Source of the DNA: CALCKW01 sp033852095
Lineage (GTDB): Bacteria; Pseudomonadota; Gammaproteobacteria; CALCKW01
Direction of reading: 5' to 3'
Assembly (NCBI GenBank): GCA_033852095.1
Contig: JAWSVD010000222.1
Span: 1-12,040, forward strand
DNA length: 12,040 nucleotides
The stretch's first letter is position 1. Each line of letters begins with the position of its first letter. The notes beneath the pieces are model-generated. The model searched no databases, had not been told where the DNA came from, and saw nothing but the letters and a program-made list of their open reading frames with translations. Positions 1-6,087 of this stretch are shown here, piece by piece. Position numbers and translations under genes: made by a program.

Positions 1-1089
1 GGCGGGGAGGGTGTCTTGGGTGAACAGCCCAACGACAAGGTTGGTACCGTGATACAGAATCCGGGTGATCTGCATGTGCTCGCGCTCAGAGCGTCGCAGA
101 ATCTTCAGCGAGCCGATGTGTTGGCCTCGCTCCAGTGCCCCTGCGATACATCGCGCAAGTGTTGCCTGACCTCTGAGCCCAAGGTTGAAACCGTGTGCCG
201 TCACCGGGTGCATGCCCACGGCTGCATCACCGATCAAGGCAAAGCCCTCAGTGACAAAGTTATTGGCATGTACGCCCACCAGCGGGTAGGCGTGGCGTTT
301 GCCGAGCAGAGCCATCTCACCTAAGGAGCCATTCAGACCCCCTTGTATTTCCGCGCTAAACGCGGTGTCGGACATGGCCATATAGCGTTGGGCGTCGCGT
401 GTGTTCACGGTCACCACAATGGATGATCGATTGCCGTTCATGGGCAGCAGGGCCAATGTACGCCCGTAGTGAAAACACTCGAAGGCTGTTTGTTCGTGGG
501 CCTCACTGTGCGACATGCGGCACACGATGGCGCTGCGGGAGAAGTGGCGGGCGGTAGAGGCGAGCCCCATCTTGGCGCGCAGGGTTGAAAACCGTGTATC
601 AGCCGCCACCACCAGCTCCGCGCTCAGCAGCTCACCACTGGCCAGCGTCACGGTGCTTTTATCGGCGCTGCGTTGCACGTCCACCACGGTGGTGTCTGTG
701 CGCAGCTCGACGCCGTCGCGGCCCTGCAGTGTCTCGTAGTAAGCGCGTCGGATGCAGTGATTGGGCACCAGGTATCCGAGTGCTTCGAGGCTGTTATCCT
801 GCCGCTCAAAATCCATGCTGTGTTTGCTGTCGCCGTTGAACACGCGTGCGCGCTCGATGGGGGCGATGTCTTGCTCCGCCAAACGCTGCCAGACACTGGC
901 GTCACGCATCAGTTGGACGGACAGGTGCGTCAGAGCGATTTCTCGCCCATCCTCTGCCGGTGCTGACAGCTTGCTGAGGCCGGAGCGCTCTAGCACCAGC
1001 ACTTTGAGCGGCATCTCCGAAAGCGAGCAAGCCATGCTCAAGCCCGCGGGGCCGGCCCCGACAATAATCACATCATAGCTGTCAATCAT
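1..1089 (-). CDS. ubiM: 5-demethoxyubiquinol 5-hydroxylase UbiM (3' end outside window)
   Basis: FAD-dependent aromatic hydroxylase of the UbiH/Coq6 family, which adds a hydroxyl group to the ring of ubiquinone precursors at the inner membrane. The 363 codons in the window begin MIDSYDVIIVGAGPAG, with the Rossmann FAD motif GxGxxG at residues 11-16. DGREIALTH lies near residue 47. The second FAD motif reads AADTRFSTLR, close to the AADSRFS form I recall for UbiM rather than the ADGxxS of UbiH. The third reads GDAAVGMHPVTAHGFNLGL, also typical of UbiM as I recall it. UbiM is described as a broad-specificity alternative to UbiF/Coq7. The ATG at 1089 has a GGAAG ribosome-binding site about 9 bases upstream. 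The frame is open to the window edge, so roughly the last 30-50 residues are missing. It lies downstream of, and on the same strand as, the DUF2478 gene, but 281 bases away, so it probably has its own promoter. The family call is firm; UbiM rather than UbiH/VisC is likely. Confidence 0.87.
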   Translation of the reverse strand, partial: MIDSYDVIIVGAGPAGLSMACSLSEMPLKVLVLERSGLSKLSAPAEDGREIALTHLSVQLMRDASVWQRLAEQDIAPIERARVFNGDSKHSMDFERQDNSLEALGYLVPNHCIRRAYYETLQGRDGVELRTDTTVVDVQRSADKSTVTLASGELLSAELVVAADTRFSTLRAKMGLASTARHFSRSAIVCRMSHSEAHEQTAFECFHYGRTLALLPMNGNRSSIVVTVNTRDAQRYMAMSDTAFSAEIQGGLNGSLGEMALLGKRHAYPLVGVHANNFVTEGFALIGDAAVGMHPVTAHGFNLGLRGQATLARCIAGALERGQHIGSLKILRRSEREHMQITRILYHGTNLVVGLFTQDTLPA

Positions 1090-1116
1090 GCTTAAGCTTC
1101 CGGTTCGAATCACCCG

Positions 1117-1158
1117 ATGTTAACAAGCGGATACGCAGCTGTACTGGATCTAGATCAA
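1117..1158 (-). promoter_or_regulatory. FNR/ANR/DNR-like box and -10 upstream of ubiM
   Basis: Positions 1145-1158 read TGGATCTAGATCAA on the plus strand, one mismatch from the FNR/ANR consensus TTGATnnnnATCAA. Its centre is 1151.5. A -10-like TAACAT lies on the minus strand at 1122-1117, centred 32 bases downstream. This puts the box at about -41.5, the class II activator position, with transcription starting near 1110 and a leader of about 20 bases. The rest of the 281-base gap between ubiM and the DUF2478 gene shows no other gene or clear terminator. The site match and spacing are seen in the sequence; oxygen or nitric-oxide control is inferred. Confidence 0.45.
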
Positions 1159-1370
1159 GTGGCGCAGATTGAAGCTCACCGGCGCTGGGCGGCTTGGTTT
1201 GGCGCAGGCTGTGTTGCCACAAAGGGGAAGGGGCTGCGCCACACTCGCAGCGCGTGCAGCCGAGGCTAACCCGGCGATTTGTCTTGACGGTGCGGTGCTA
1301 TCACTCAAGGCGAGCGGCGAGAGAAAGGGACTGCAGCTGCAGCAGCCTCTTGCTCACGGTCATCTTTAGC

Positions 1371-1877
1371 CTAGAGCGCGGCCTGCGCCACCCACGTCTG
1401 AAGGCTCGCGCTGTCGGCATTCAGCTGCTTTGCTAAACCCCCGGAAAATGCATCAAAATCTGCGATAGCCGCGCTGCCGACGCCCAACAACACCGGCACG
1501 CCGTGGTCCAGCGCTGTGCCAATGGCCGTACAAAAACCCCGGCCGGAAGCCTCTTCGGGGCCAAATTTGTTGAGAATGAACATATCGCAGTCATGCAAGG
1601 GCGCAGCCTCTACCTGCACAACCGCCTCGGCGATGCCAGCGGGGTCAAGCCGGCAGGCACCTGAGCCCGCGCCCAAGCTCTGGGTGATTTGTATCTCGGG
1701 CCCAGTCGGCAATACCTTCACTTTCATGTCGCAGCCGTCATCATGGCGGGCATCGTAATCCATCACCTTCACGATCCCTGTGATCTTCTTGCCCTGCTGC
1801 AACAACTTCTGCGCCGTCTCTTCAATGAGGCGGTCGATTTCCCCCGGTTTCTGGGAGGTGATATAAGCGATCTTCAT
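1371..1877 (-). CDS. DUF2478 family protein
   Basis: A 168-residue protein matching the DUF2478 family, which is small, soluble, of unknown biochemical function and, as I recall, often encoded near molybdenum or anaerobic metabolism genes. Family hallmarks include an N-terminal beta strand MKIAYITSQKPGEID, CRLDPAGIAEAV near residue 75, DMFILNKFGPEEASGRGF around 98-115 and GVPVLLGVGS near 126. The FILNKFG...E..GRG core resembles the ligand or nucleotide pocket of P-loop-like folds, but there is no classical Walker A. The ATG at 1877 is chosen over an upstream in-frame start at 1994 because GGGGA lies about 7 bases before it and family homology starts there. The longer frame would run through the operator and promoter. 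It is divergent from the RAYT gene, with a 182-base shared upstream region. No signal peptide or membrane segment is seen. Confidence 0.85.
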   Translation of the reverse strand: MKIAYITSQKPGEIDRLIEETAQKLLQQGKKITGIVKVMDYDARHDDGCDMKVKVLPTGPEIQITQSLGAGSGACRLDPAGIAEAVVQVEAAPLHDCDMFILNKFGPEEASGRGFCTAIGTALDHGVPVLLGVGSAAIADFDAFSGGLAKQLNADSASLQTWVAQAAL

Positions 1878-1894
1878 GAGAGTCCCCTTAAAAT

Positions 1895-1909
1895 TGCATT
1901 GTAAATGCA
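1895..1909 (-). promoter_or_regulatory. NsrR-like operator of the DUF2478 gene
   Basis: A perfect inverted repeat TGCATT-GTA-AATGCA whose centre is about 25 bases upstream of the DUF2478 start codon. The core of the gammaproteobacterial NsrR site, as known from hmp-type promoters, is ATGCATTTnAAATGCAT with the same 6-3-6 geometry; this copy deviates at one inner position. On the minus strand a -10-like TACAAT overlaps the palindrome, consistent with repression by occlusion, but no convincing -35 box is visible. NsrR is the nitric-oxide-sensing iron-sulphur repressor. The match is visible; the regulator's identity is inferred, and no nsrR gene lies in the window. Confidence 0.5.
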
Positions 1910-2000
1910 TTAAAATAATTTCACTAGCCAATAATTCACTCATTTTCAGGACAGTCTCGTCGCTGTGATCTATCCACCTGTAATTATTTCTCATGGTAAT

Positions 2001-2029
2001 TTGACGAAAAGCGCGACAAGAAATAGGGT
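2001..2029 (+). promoter_or_regulatory. Possible sigma-70 promoter of the RAYT gene
   Basis: TTGACG at 2001-2006 is followed after 17 bases by TAGGGT at 2024-2029. The -35 is one base from consensus; the -10 matches only three of six. The implied start is near 2036, just before the hairpin that contains the ribosome-binding site. This would be a weak promoter, as expected for a transposase gene. Confidence 0.35.
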
Positions 2030-2040
2030 GAAGCTAAGCG

Positions 2041-2057
2041 GTCTTCAGGAGGAAGAC
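2041..2057 (+). promoter_or_regulatory. Hairpin holding the RAYT ribosome-binding site
   Basis: GTCTTC-AGGAG-GAAGAC is a perfect 6-bp stem with a 5-base loop. The Shine-Dalgarno AGGAGG (2047-2052) forms the loop plus the first base of the stem, and the start codon follows three bases after the hairpin at 2060. The structure could limit translation or be a protein-binding site for self-control. The structure is seen; the regulatory role is inferred. Confidence 0.4.
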
Positions 2058-2059
2058 AC

Positions 2060-3046
2060 ATGCCCACACCGCGCAAACAGCTTGTATCACTGGTGGATAC
2101 GCCCTGGTATCACATCGTCTCAAGATGCGTACGCCGGTCTTGGCTTTGTGGTGTCGACCCCTACAACGGTATCGATTACAGCCACAGACGCGAGTGGGTT
2201 GTCAGTCGAATAAAACAGTTGGTCGATGCATACGCAATAGACATTTCTGCCTACGCCGTGATGTCAAACCACACCCACCTCGTGGTGTGCGTCGATCAGG
2301 CTAGAAGCAAAACCTGGTCTGACGAAGAAGTGGTCGAACGCTGGCACAAGCTCTACCACGGCAACTTGCTCTCGCAACGTTTCGCCAAAAAAGAACCCCT
2401 CTCCGAAGCCGAACGCAAACTGCTGCAAGAGCGCATCGACGAATGGCGCCAGCGTCTCAGCAGCATCTCGTGGTTCATGGCGGCTTTAAATGAAGACATC
2501 GCCCGCAAAGCCAACATCGAAGATAATGTCACTGGGAAATACTGGGAAGCACGATTTAAATCCCAAGCCCTGCTAGACGAACAGGCAGTTCTAGCCTGCA
2601 TGGTATACGTGGACTTAAACCCCGTCAGAGCCCTGATGGCCGAAACCCCAGAAGAGAGTGACTACACCAGCATTCAAAAACGCATCGAAGCCGCCAAAAA
2701 AGGCCAGGGCGAGATCCCCCAAAAGCTCATGCGCTTTCAAGGTGCCGCCAAACGCGACCAAAAAGACGGCATACCCTGCGCGCTCAAAGACTATATAGAA
2801 TTAGTAGACGCCACTGGCAGGGCGGTAAGAGAAGACAAACGCGGCGCCATCGCCGCCAGCCAATCCCCCATCCTGCAGCGCCTCAAGATAGACCCCGACA
2901 CCTGGCTGCACATCGCCACCACCTTCGAAGCCTCCTGCGGCCCGTGGACAGGCGACAGCAACCGACTAGAGCAAGTGTGTAGCAACATCAAACAGCGGCA
3001 CTGGATATGCGCTACAGAAGGTAATCAGCGGCTTTACCCGCCCTGA
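2060..3046 (+). CDS. REP-associated tyrosine transposase (RAYT, IS200-like Y1 HUH family)
   Basis: A 328-residue single-strand DNA transposase of the Y1_Tnp/TnpA-REP type, which nicks and joins hairpin-bearing DNA through a covalent 5'-phosphotyrosine link. The metal-binding HUH motif is NHTHLVV, with the two histidines at 71 and 73. The catalytic tyrosine is most likely Y183 in MVYVDLNPVRA. The conserved segment GKYWEARFKSQALLDEQA precedes it at 159-176. The protein is about twice the length of E. coli TnpA-REP (165 residues): it carries a helical insert of about 60 residues between the HUH motif and the tyrosine domain, plus a C-terminal extension of about 120 residues, as in the large gammaproteobacterial RAYT group. 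The ATG at 2060 has a strong AGGAGG 7 bases upstream. All key residues are intact, so it may be active. The stop codon is shared with the start of the first repeat-flank copy (3039), which links the gene physically to the repeats downstream. Confidence 0.9.
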   Translation: MPTPRKQLVSLVDTPWYHIVSRCVRRSWLCGVDPYNGIDYSHRREWVVSRIKQLVDAYAIDISAYAVMSNHTHLVVCVDQARSKTWSDEEVVERWHKLYHGNLLSQRFAKKEPLSEAERKLLQERIDEWRQRLSSISWFMAALNEDIARKANIEDNVTGKYWEARFKSQALLDEQAVLACMVYVDLNPVRALMAETPEESDYTSIQKRIEAAKKGQGEIPQKLMRFQGAAKRDQKDGIPCALKDYIELVDATGRAVREDKRGAIAASQSPILQRLKIDPDTWLHIATTFEASCGPWTGDSNRLEQVCSNIKQRHWICATEGNQRLYPP

Positions 3047-3087
3047 GCAGAATCAAAAGCCCAGATAATCCCTTAGATCAACAACCT
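3039..3087 (+). repeat. Direct repeat containing the RAYT 3' end, copy 1
   Basis: These 49 bases start with the last codons and stop of the RAYT gene and reappear at 5430-5478 with two mismatches. The segment lies outside the structured repeat and is shared only by copies A and B, the two that border the protease/DUF1353 cassette. Confidence 0.8.
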
Positions 3088-3260
3088 TCCCAAACCCTGC
3101 TTGCCCTCACATCAAGTCGTCCGCAAAGAACCTGATACACGACAGCGAGAAATCGCTGTATTGGTGCAATTTGGGGTGAATCTCCCGAATTGGCGAAATC
3201 TGAAAGCAGGGCGGTTTGGTGCTTTTCAAACGGTGGGTGTCACTGCTTTTTCCGTTTTTC
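3081..3260 (+). repeat. Structured RAYT-linked repeat, copy A
   Basis: A full-length copy of a roughly 165-bp element. The left arm CCCTGCTT (3095-3102) is complementary to AAGCAGGG (3204-3211), and a nearby CCAAA/TTTGG pair extends the stem past a small bulge. Inside, 3142-3159 forms a 7-bp hairpin closed by a GAAA loop. The right end is GGTTTGGTGCTTTTC...GGTGGGTGTCAC (3213-3243), followed by T-rich sequence. It occupies the 337-base gap between the transposase and the protease gene. The open frame across 3101-3367 is made mostly of this repeat and is not counted as a gene. Confidence 0.8.
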
Positions 3261-3328
3261 CTCTTGAACTATTTTATGAACTGACCCAAAATAGAATGCT
3301 TCGTAAGTATTCTTCTGGAAAACTTGCA

Positions 3329-3382
3329 GTTTTACAGGTGGGCTCACTAAGCCTAAATGTAGTGTAAGTAAGGGGGCGGACA
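3329..3382 (+). promoter_or_regulatory. Weak promoter candidate and ribosome-binding site of the protease gene
   Basis: TTTACA near 3329 is followed after 17 bases by TAAATG, a poor -10. The ribosome-binding site AGGGGGCGG lies 5-13 bases before the ATG at 3384 and is clear. The promoter is uncertain; transcription could also enter from the RAYT gene. Confidence 0.25.
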
Positions 3383-3383
3383 T

Positions 3384-4796
3384 ATGAAAGCGATTGATTT
3401 TATAAAAGCATTTTATTTTGACACTCTATTGAAATTGTTTATTGTGTTTTTTTCCTCAATATCCTATGCCAATGAACCATTCGAAATAAGTAATTTTTAT
3501 CAAAAATCTATAGAGGAAATTTTGGATCTAGATTGCGGTGTTGAAAAACCACCATCGAAGAGGCTGGAAGGTATTCTAAAAAAAGAGGTGACCGAAGCTG
3601 CAAAGTTCATCGAATGGGGTGATTTCTTATATAGTGCTGCTCTATCAGTTCAGAAACACCCAAGATTTTTGAACTATTGCATGTTTGAGAAGCACCTAAT
3701 AGACATGAATTCATCATGGAGTTTAGTCGCGACGTCAATCTCAGAATCAAAATTAACACATGAATTAGCACTAAATTATAAAGTAAAAATCGGGCAAGGG
3801 AAAATTCTCCTACTTCATCCTATGTCACCTCCTAGTACGTTTGTTTTGGATGCGATAGAAAGAGTCAGCTGGACACTCGACAAAAACCTGCTGTTTGTTG
3901 GTGTTCCATATGCGGTTACGAATATAGAAGAGGATATTGGGTATGACATAGAAGAACGTACTAAAACCCTTCCTTCTAGATTAGTAAGAATTCTCTCGTC
4001 CTATCAAGAAAAATCTATACTCGATGAATCATATAGTTCTATATTTTTGAGGATAGGCCATGGTTTGAGTCTGCTTGGTGAGACATCTGGGTTCGTAAGT
4101 AACGAATTCGCCCCTAAAAATTACTTTTCAATATTTGTAATTGATGATGATCCAGAAAGGCTTCTAAAAGCCCAAAAATGTAGTTGTGCGTTGTATCCTT
4201 CAACCAATATTGTTTTATGTGACTCTTCTTTCCTTAAAGCAATTTACTATTTATATCTTGACGCTGAAATTCACGACAAATCGAGTGCGTTCTTTGATTT
4301 TTTGGACCATAGCTCATCGCATATTCAGAAATTGGAAAAAGCTAATTTGTTCCTGTCTTGGATAGTTGTTCATGAGTTTGGGCATTACGCGGAAGAACAT
4401 TACTCAAAAAAGGAAAAATCTGGTGCCGAGAAAGAAAAAGAAGCTGATAGATATTTCAGAAACTATTTGTCAGATCTTGGTTTAAGTTCTGATTATTCTG
4501 ATGACGGAGGGTTGCTATCGTTTGCTAACATTCTAGAGATGTTATACGAGCACTACTCGCCTAGTAAAGGCGATGTTGTTTTTAGGCCGAGTTTGTCCGT
4601 GCACGAAAATATTTTCACAAGAGCTCTTTCAATGCACGATGCTGTTAAAGGAAGTTCTATTGCCCCTCCTTTTGTGCCACTAAACACTCCATTTAAAGAC
4701 CCTTCAGTATTGGTTGAAGAAATTGAAAAAAATGTTACGATAAATAGAAAAGGAAAGACTACGCCTCAAACCCTGTGCAAAATAGCGAGAGTATAA
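3384..4796 (+). CDS. Exported zinc metalloprotease-like protein (HExxH)
   Basis: A 470-residue protein with an N-terminal hydrophobic segment (about residues 12-29, ending SSISYA before NEPF) that looks like a signal peptide, so the body is probably periplasmic or secreted. The zinc motif HEFGH is at residues 330-334 in the context WIVVHEFGHYAEEHY. E351 in EKEAD, about 20 residues later, is the likely third ligand, which is a gluzincin (M48-like) arrangement. The first 300 residues show no recognised domain. The segment LSVHENIFTRALSMHD near 404-419 recalls the HPxxxxRA helix of M48 enzymes. The closest family is unclear and I give no substrate. The ATG is supported by AGGGGGCGG. Its stop codon overlaps the next gene's ATG (TAATG), so the two are translationally coupled. 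The gene is AT-richer than the transposase and ubiM, suggesting transfer. Confidence 0.75.
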   Translation: MKAIDFIKAFYFDTLLKLFIVFFSSISYANEPFEISNFYQKSIEEILDLDCGVEKPPSKRLEGILKKEVTEAAKFIEWGDFLYSAALSVQKHPRFLNYCMFEKHLIDMNSSWSLVATSISESKLTHELALNYKVKIGQGKILLLHPMSPPSTFVLDAIERVSWTLDKNLLFVGVPYAVTNIEEDIGYDIEERTKTLPSRLVRILSSYQEKSILDESYSSIFLRIGHGLSLLGETSGFVSNEFAPKNYFSIFVIDDDPERLLKAQKCSCALYPSTNIVLCDSSFLKAIYYLYLDAEIHDKSSAFFDFLDHSSSHIQKLEKANLFLSWIVVHEFGHYAEEHYSKKEKSGAEKEKEADRYFRNYLSDLGLSSDYSDDGGLLSFANILEMLYEHYSPSKGDVVFRPSLSVHENIFTRALSMHDAVKGSSIAPPFVPLNTPFKDPSVLVEEIEKNVTINRKGKTTPQTLCKIARV

Positions 4797-5386
4797 TGAA
4801 AAAAATTGCTTTTATAATCTTTGTCCTTAACTTTTTTGTGCTTCCAGTAAAAGCAGATGAAAGCTTCGATGGCACTGCGATAGGAGAGTTTAGTGGAAAA
4901 CTATTAGTGGAGTGGATTTCTTCAGACTTATTTGTGTTTAGACCTGATGATTTAGATCCATTTGTATTCAAGCGAAACAATGGTGAGACAATAGTTCCAG
5001 GCCCAATGCTAACGGATGGAGGGACCATACCTCGTCCGTTATGGGTGCTCAGAAACTATGGACCATGGGGGTATGCGCCTGCATATATTGTGCATGATTG
5101 GCTTTTTTATTCTAAATACTGCGGGGAGAGCCCAGGGAAAGATGTTGAGTTTGGGTACACAGTAGATGTATTTGGTGAAGCATTGAAAACTATGATGAAA
5201 AGAGACGACTTTGAGGACGAGGTTGGTACTTTCAATAATATGGTTGCAGCCGTGTCATCTAGAGTTGCCCGAAAGTATTGGCGAGAAGGTGAATGCGACC
5301 CTATACCACTTTCATTTGATAGCTCTAACGTAAAAATGGAATACACAATAGATTTCAATACCAATACAATTTATCTAATGGATTGA
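4796..5386 (+). CDS. Exported DUF1353 family protein
   Basis: A 196-residue protein starting MKKIAFIIFVLNFFVLPVKA|DES, a good Sec signal peptide with predicted cleavage after residue 20. The mature part carries the DUF1353 signature: a TDGGTIPRPLW loop around residues 74-84, then YGPWGYAPAYIVHDWLFYSK, with the conserved VHDW at about 101-104. DUF1353 proteins are of unknown function and I recall them in phage and accessory regions, usually without a signal peptide. The His-Asp pair could be catalytic or metal-binding, but this is not established. The ATG at 4796 is preferred to an in-frame GTG at 4775 because it begins the signal peptide and overlaps the protease stop as TAATG. The pair therefore probably makes two envelope proteins in fixed ratio. 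The C-terminus ends a few residues after a beta-rich stretch. Confidence 0.8.
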   Translation: MKKIAFIIFVLNFFVLPVKADESFDGTAIGEFSGKLLVEWISSDLFVFRPDDLDPFVFKRNNGETIVPGPMLTDGGTIPRPLWVLRNYGPWGYAPAYIVHDWLFYSKYCGESPGKDVEFGYTVDVFGEALKTMMKRDDFEDEVGTFNNMVAAVSSRVARKYWREGECDPIPLSFDSSNVKMEYTIDFNTNTIYLMD

Positions 5387-5399
5387 TATTTAGAGTCGG

Positions 5400-5412
5400 A
5401 TCCCTAAGGGAT
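5400..5412. repeat. Palindrome ATCCCTAAGGGAT after the DUF1353 gene
   Basis: A perfect 6-1-6 inverted repeat 14 bases after the DUF1353 stop. There is no T-run behind it, so it is not a convincing intrinsic terminator. It lies just before the poly-C tract and may mark the cassette edge. Confidence 0.4.
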
Positions 5413-5418
5413 TTGCAA

Positions 5419-5431
5419 CCCCCCCCCCCCC
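5419..5431. repeat. C13 homopolymer tract at the cassette/repeat junction
   Basis: Thirteen consecutive C residues lie directly before the repeated GCCCTGAG sequence. The copy of this flank beside the RAYT gene has only two C residues there (ACCCGCCCTGAG context). The tract therefore marks the point where the second flank copy begins. It is prone to length error in replication and sequencing. Confidence 0.75.
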
Positions 5432-5478
5432 GCCCTGAGTAGAATCAAAAGCCCAGATAATCCCTTAGGTCAACAACC
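5430..5478 (+). repeat. Direct repeat containing the RAYT 3' end, copy 2
   Basis: Repeats 3039-3087 with two differences, including the transposase stop triplet TGA (5435-5437) but no transposase coding sequence before it. Together with copy 1 it brackets the protease/DUF1353 pair in direct orientation. Confidence 0.8.
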
Positions 5479-5640
5479 TCCCCAAACCGCGCTTGTCCTC
5501 ACGGCCAGTCGCCCGCAAAGAAGCTGATACACGATAGCGAGAAATCGCTGGATTGGAGTTTTTTGGCGTAAATTTCAGCAGCTGACGAATTTTGAAATCT
5601 TGGAGGTTTGTTGTTTTTCAAACGGTGGGTGTCACCTTTT
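5471..5640 (+). repeat. Structured RAYT-linked repeat, copy B
   Basis: Full-length copy. The left arm CAACAACCTCC (5471-5481) is complementary to GGAGGTTTGTTG (5602-5613) with one bulged base. The internal hairpin at 5535-5550 has a 5-bp AGCGA/TCGCT stem, a GAAA loop and a closing T-G wobble. A TCAGCAGCTGA palindrome lies at 5575-5585. The right end, GGTTTG...GGTGGGTGTCACC, is at 5605-5636. Positions 5553-5636 match copy E in 83 of 84 bases. Confidence 0.8.
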
Positions 5641-5757
5641 CCCCACGATAGCGAGGAATCACTGGATTGGCGTGACTTGGCGCGAACTTCCCGAACTGGC
5701 GAAATCTGAAAGTGGGGTGGTTTGGTGTTTTTCAGATAGTGGGTGTCAACATTTTTT
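5641..5757 (+). repeat. Structured repeat, copy C (left arm missing)
   Basis: Starts abruptly at ACGATAGCGAG, directly after the end of copy B, so the left arm and flank are deleted. The hairpin 5650-5663 is AGCGA-GGAA-TCACT with one mismatched pair, so it is degenerate. The middle part (CGAACTTCCCGAACTGGCGAAATCTGAAAG) follows copy A rather than B or E. The right end is at 5719-5750 with a GTGTCAAC variant. Confidence 0.7.
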
Positions 5758-5813
5758 CTTTCCCTCCCATTTCCCTGGTGTCACTGTTTCCCTATTACCG
5801 TTTGTTCCACTCG

Positions 5814-5880
5814 TCCAGAGCTTGATCGTGAGAGCGGGGAGTTTGGTTGTTTTTCAGATGATGGGTGTCACCGTTTTTCA
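5814..5880 (+). repeat. Structured repeat, copy D (right end only)
   Basis: Contains GATCGTGAGAGCGGGGAG and then GTTTGGTTGTTTTTCAGATGATGGGTGTCACCGTTTTT in two successive blocks, matching the right end of copy F. There is no hairpin or left arm. The 5758-5813 stretch before it holds only T/C-rich scraps such as GGTGTCACTGTTTCC. Confidence 0.65.
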
Positions 5881-5909
5881 TGAGCTGAATCCTACGCAAC
5901 CCACTTGAT

Positions 5910-6085
5910 CAACAGCCTTCCCAAACCCCGCTCGCCCTCACACCCAGTCACCTGCAAAGATCCCGATACAGCTCAGCGAGAAATCGCTGAGTTGGAGTTT
6001 TTTGGCGCAAATTTCAGCAGCTGACGAATTTTGAAATCTTGGAGGTTTGTTGTTTTTCAAACGGTGGGTGTCACCATTTTTCGCA
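5910..6085 (+). repeat. Structured RAYT-linked repeat, copy E
   Basis: Full-length copy with the longest hairpin: CTCAGCGA-GAAA-TCGCTGAG at 5972-5991, 8 bp. The outer pair that is A-T in copy A is T-A here, a compensatory change. The left arm CCAAACCCCGCT (5921-5932) is retained. The right end (6044-6075) is identical to copy B. It lacks the RAYT-tail flank seen in copies A and B. Confidence 0.8.
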
Positions 6086-6087
6086 CA

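Noticed and set aside
16..1078. Several plus-strand open frames at the left end
   Set aside because: They lie opposite ubiM, whose motifs and uninterrupted frame explain the region; the plus-strand frames show no family features or ribosome-binding sites.
1878..1994. 39-residue N-terminal extension of the DUF2478 protein
   Set aside because: Family similarity and the GGGGA ribosome-binding site both point to the ATG at 1877; the extension would code through the operator.
3101..3367. Plus-strand open frame of 88 codons before the protease gene
   Set aside because: It is composed mostly of repeat copy A and the protease leader, has no ribosome-binding site, and its phrases recur wherever the repeat occurs in that frame.
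5600..5908. Plus-strand open frame of 102 codons between DUF1353 and VWA genes
   Set aside because: It reads through three repeat right ends (repeating SNGG/SDSG/VGVT-type phrases), so it is a product of the repeat and not a gene.
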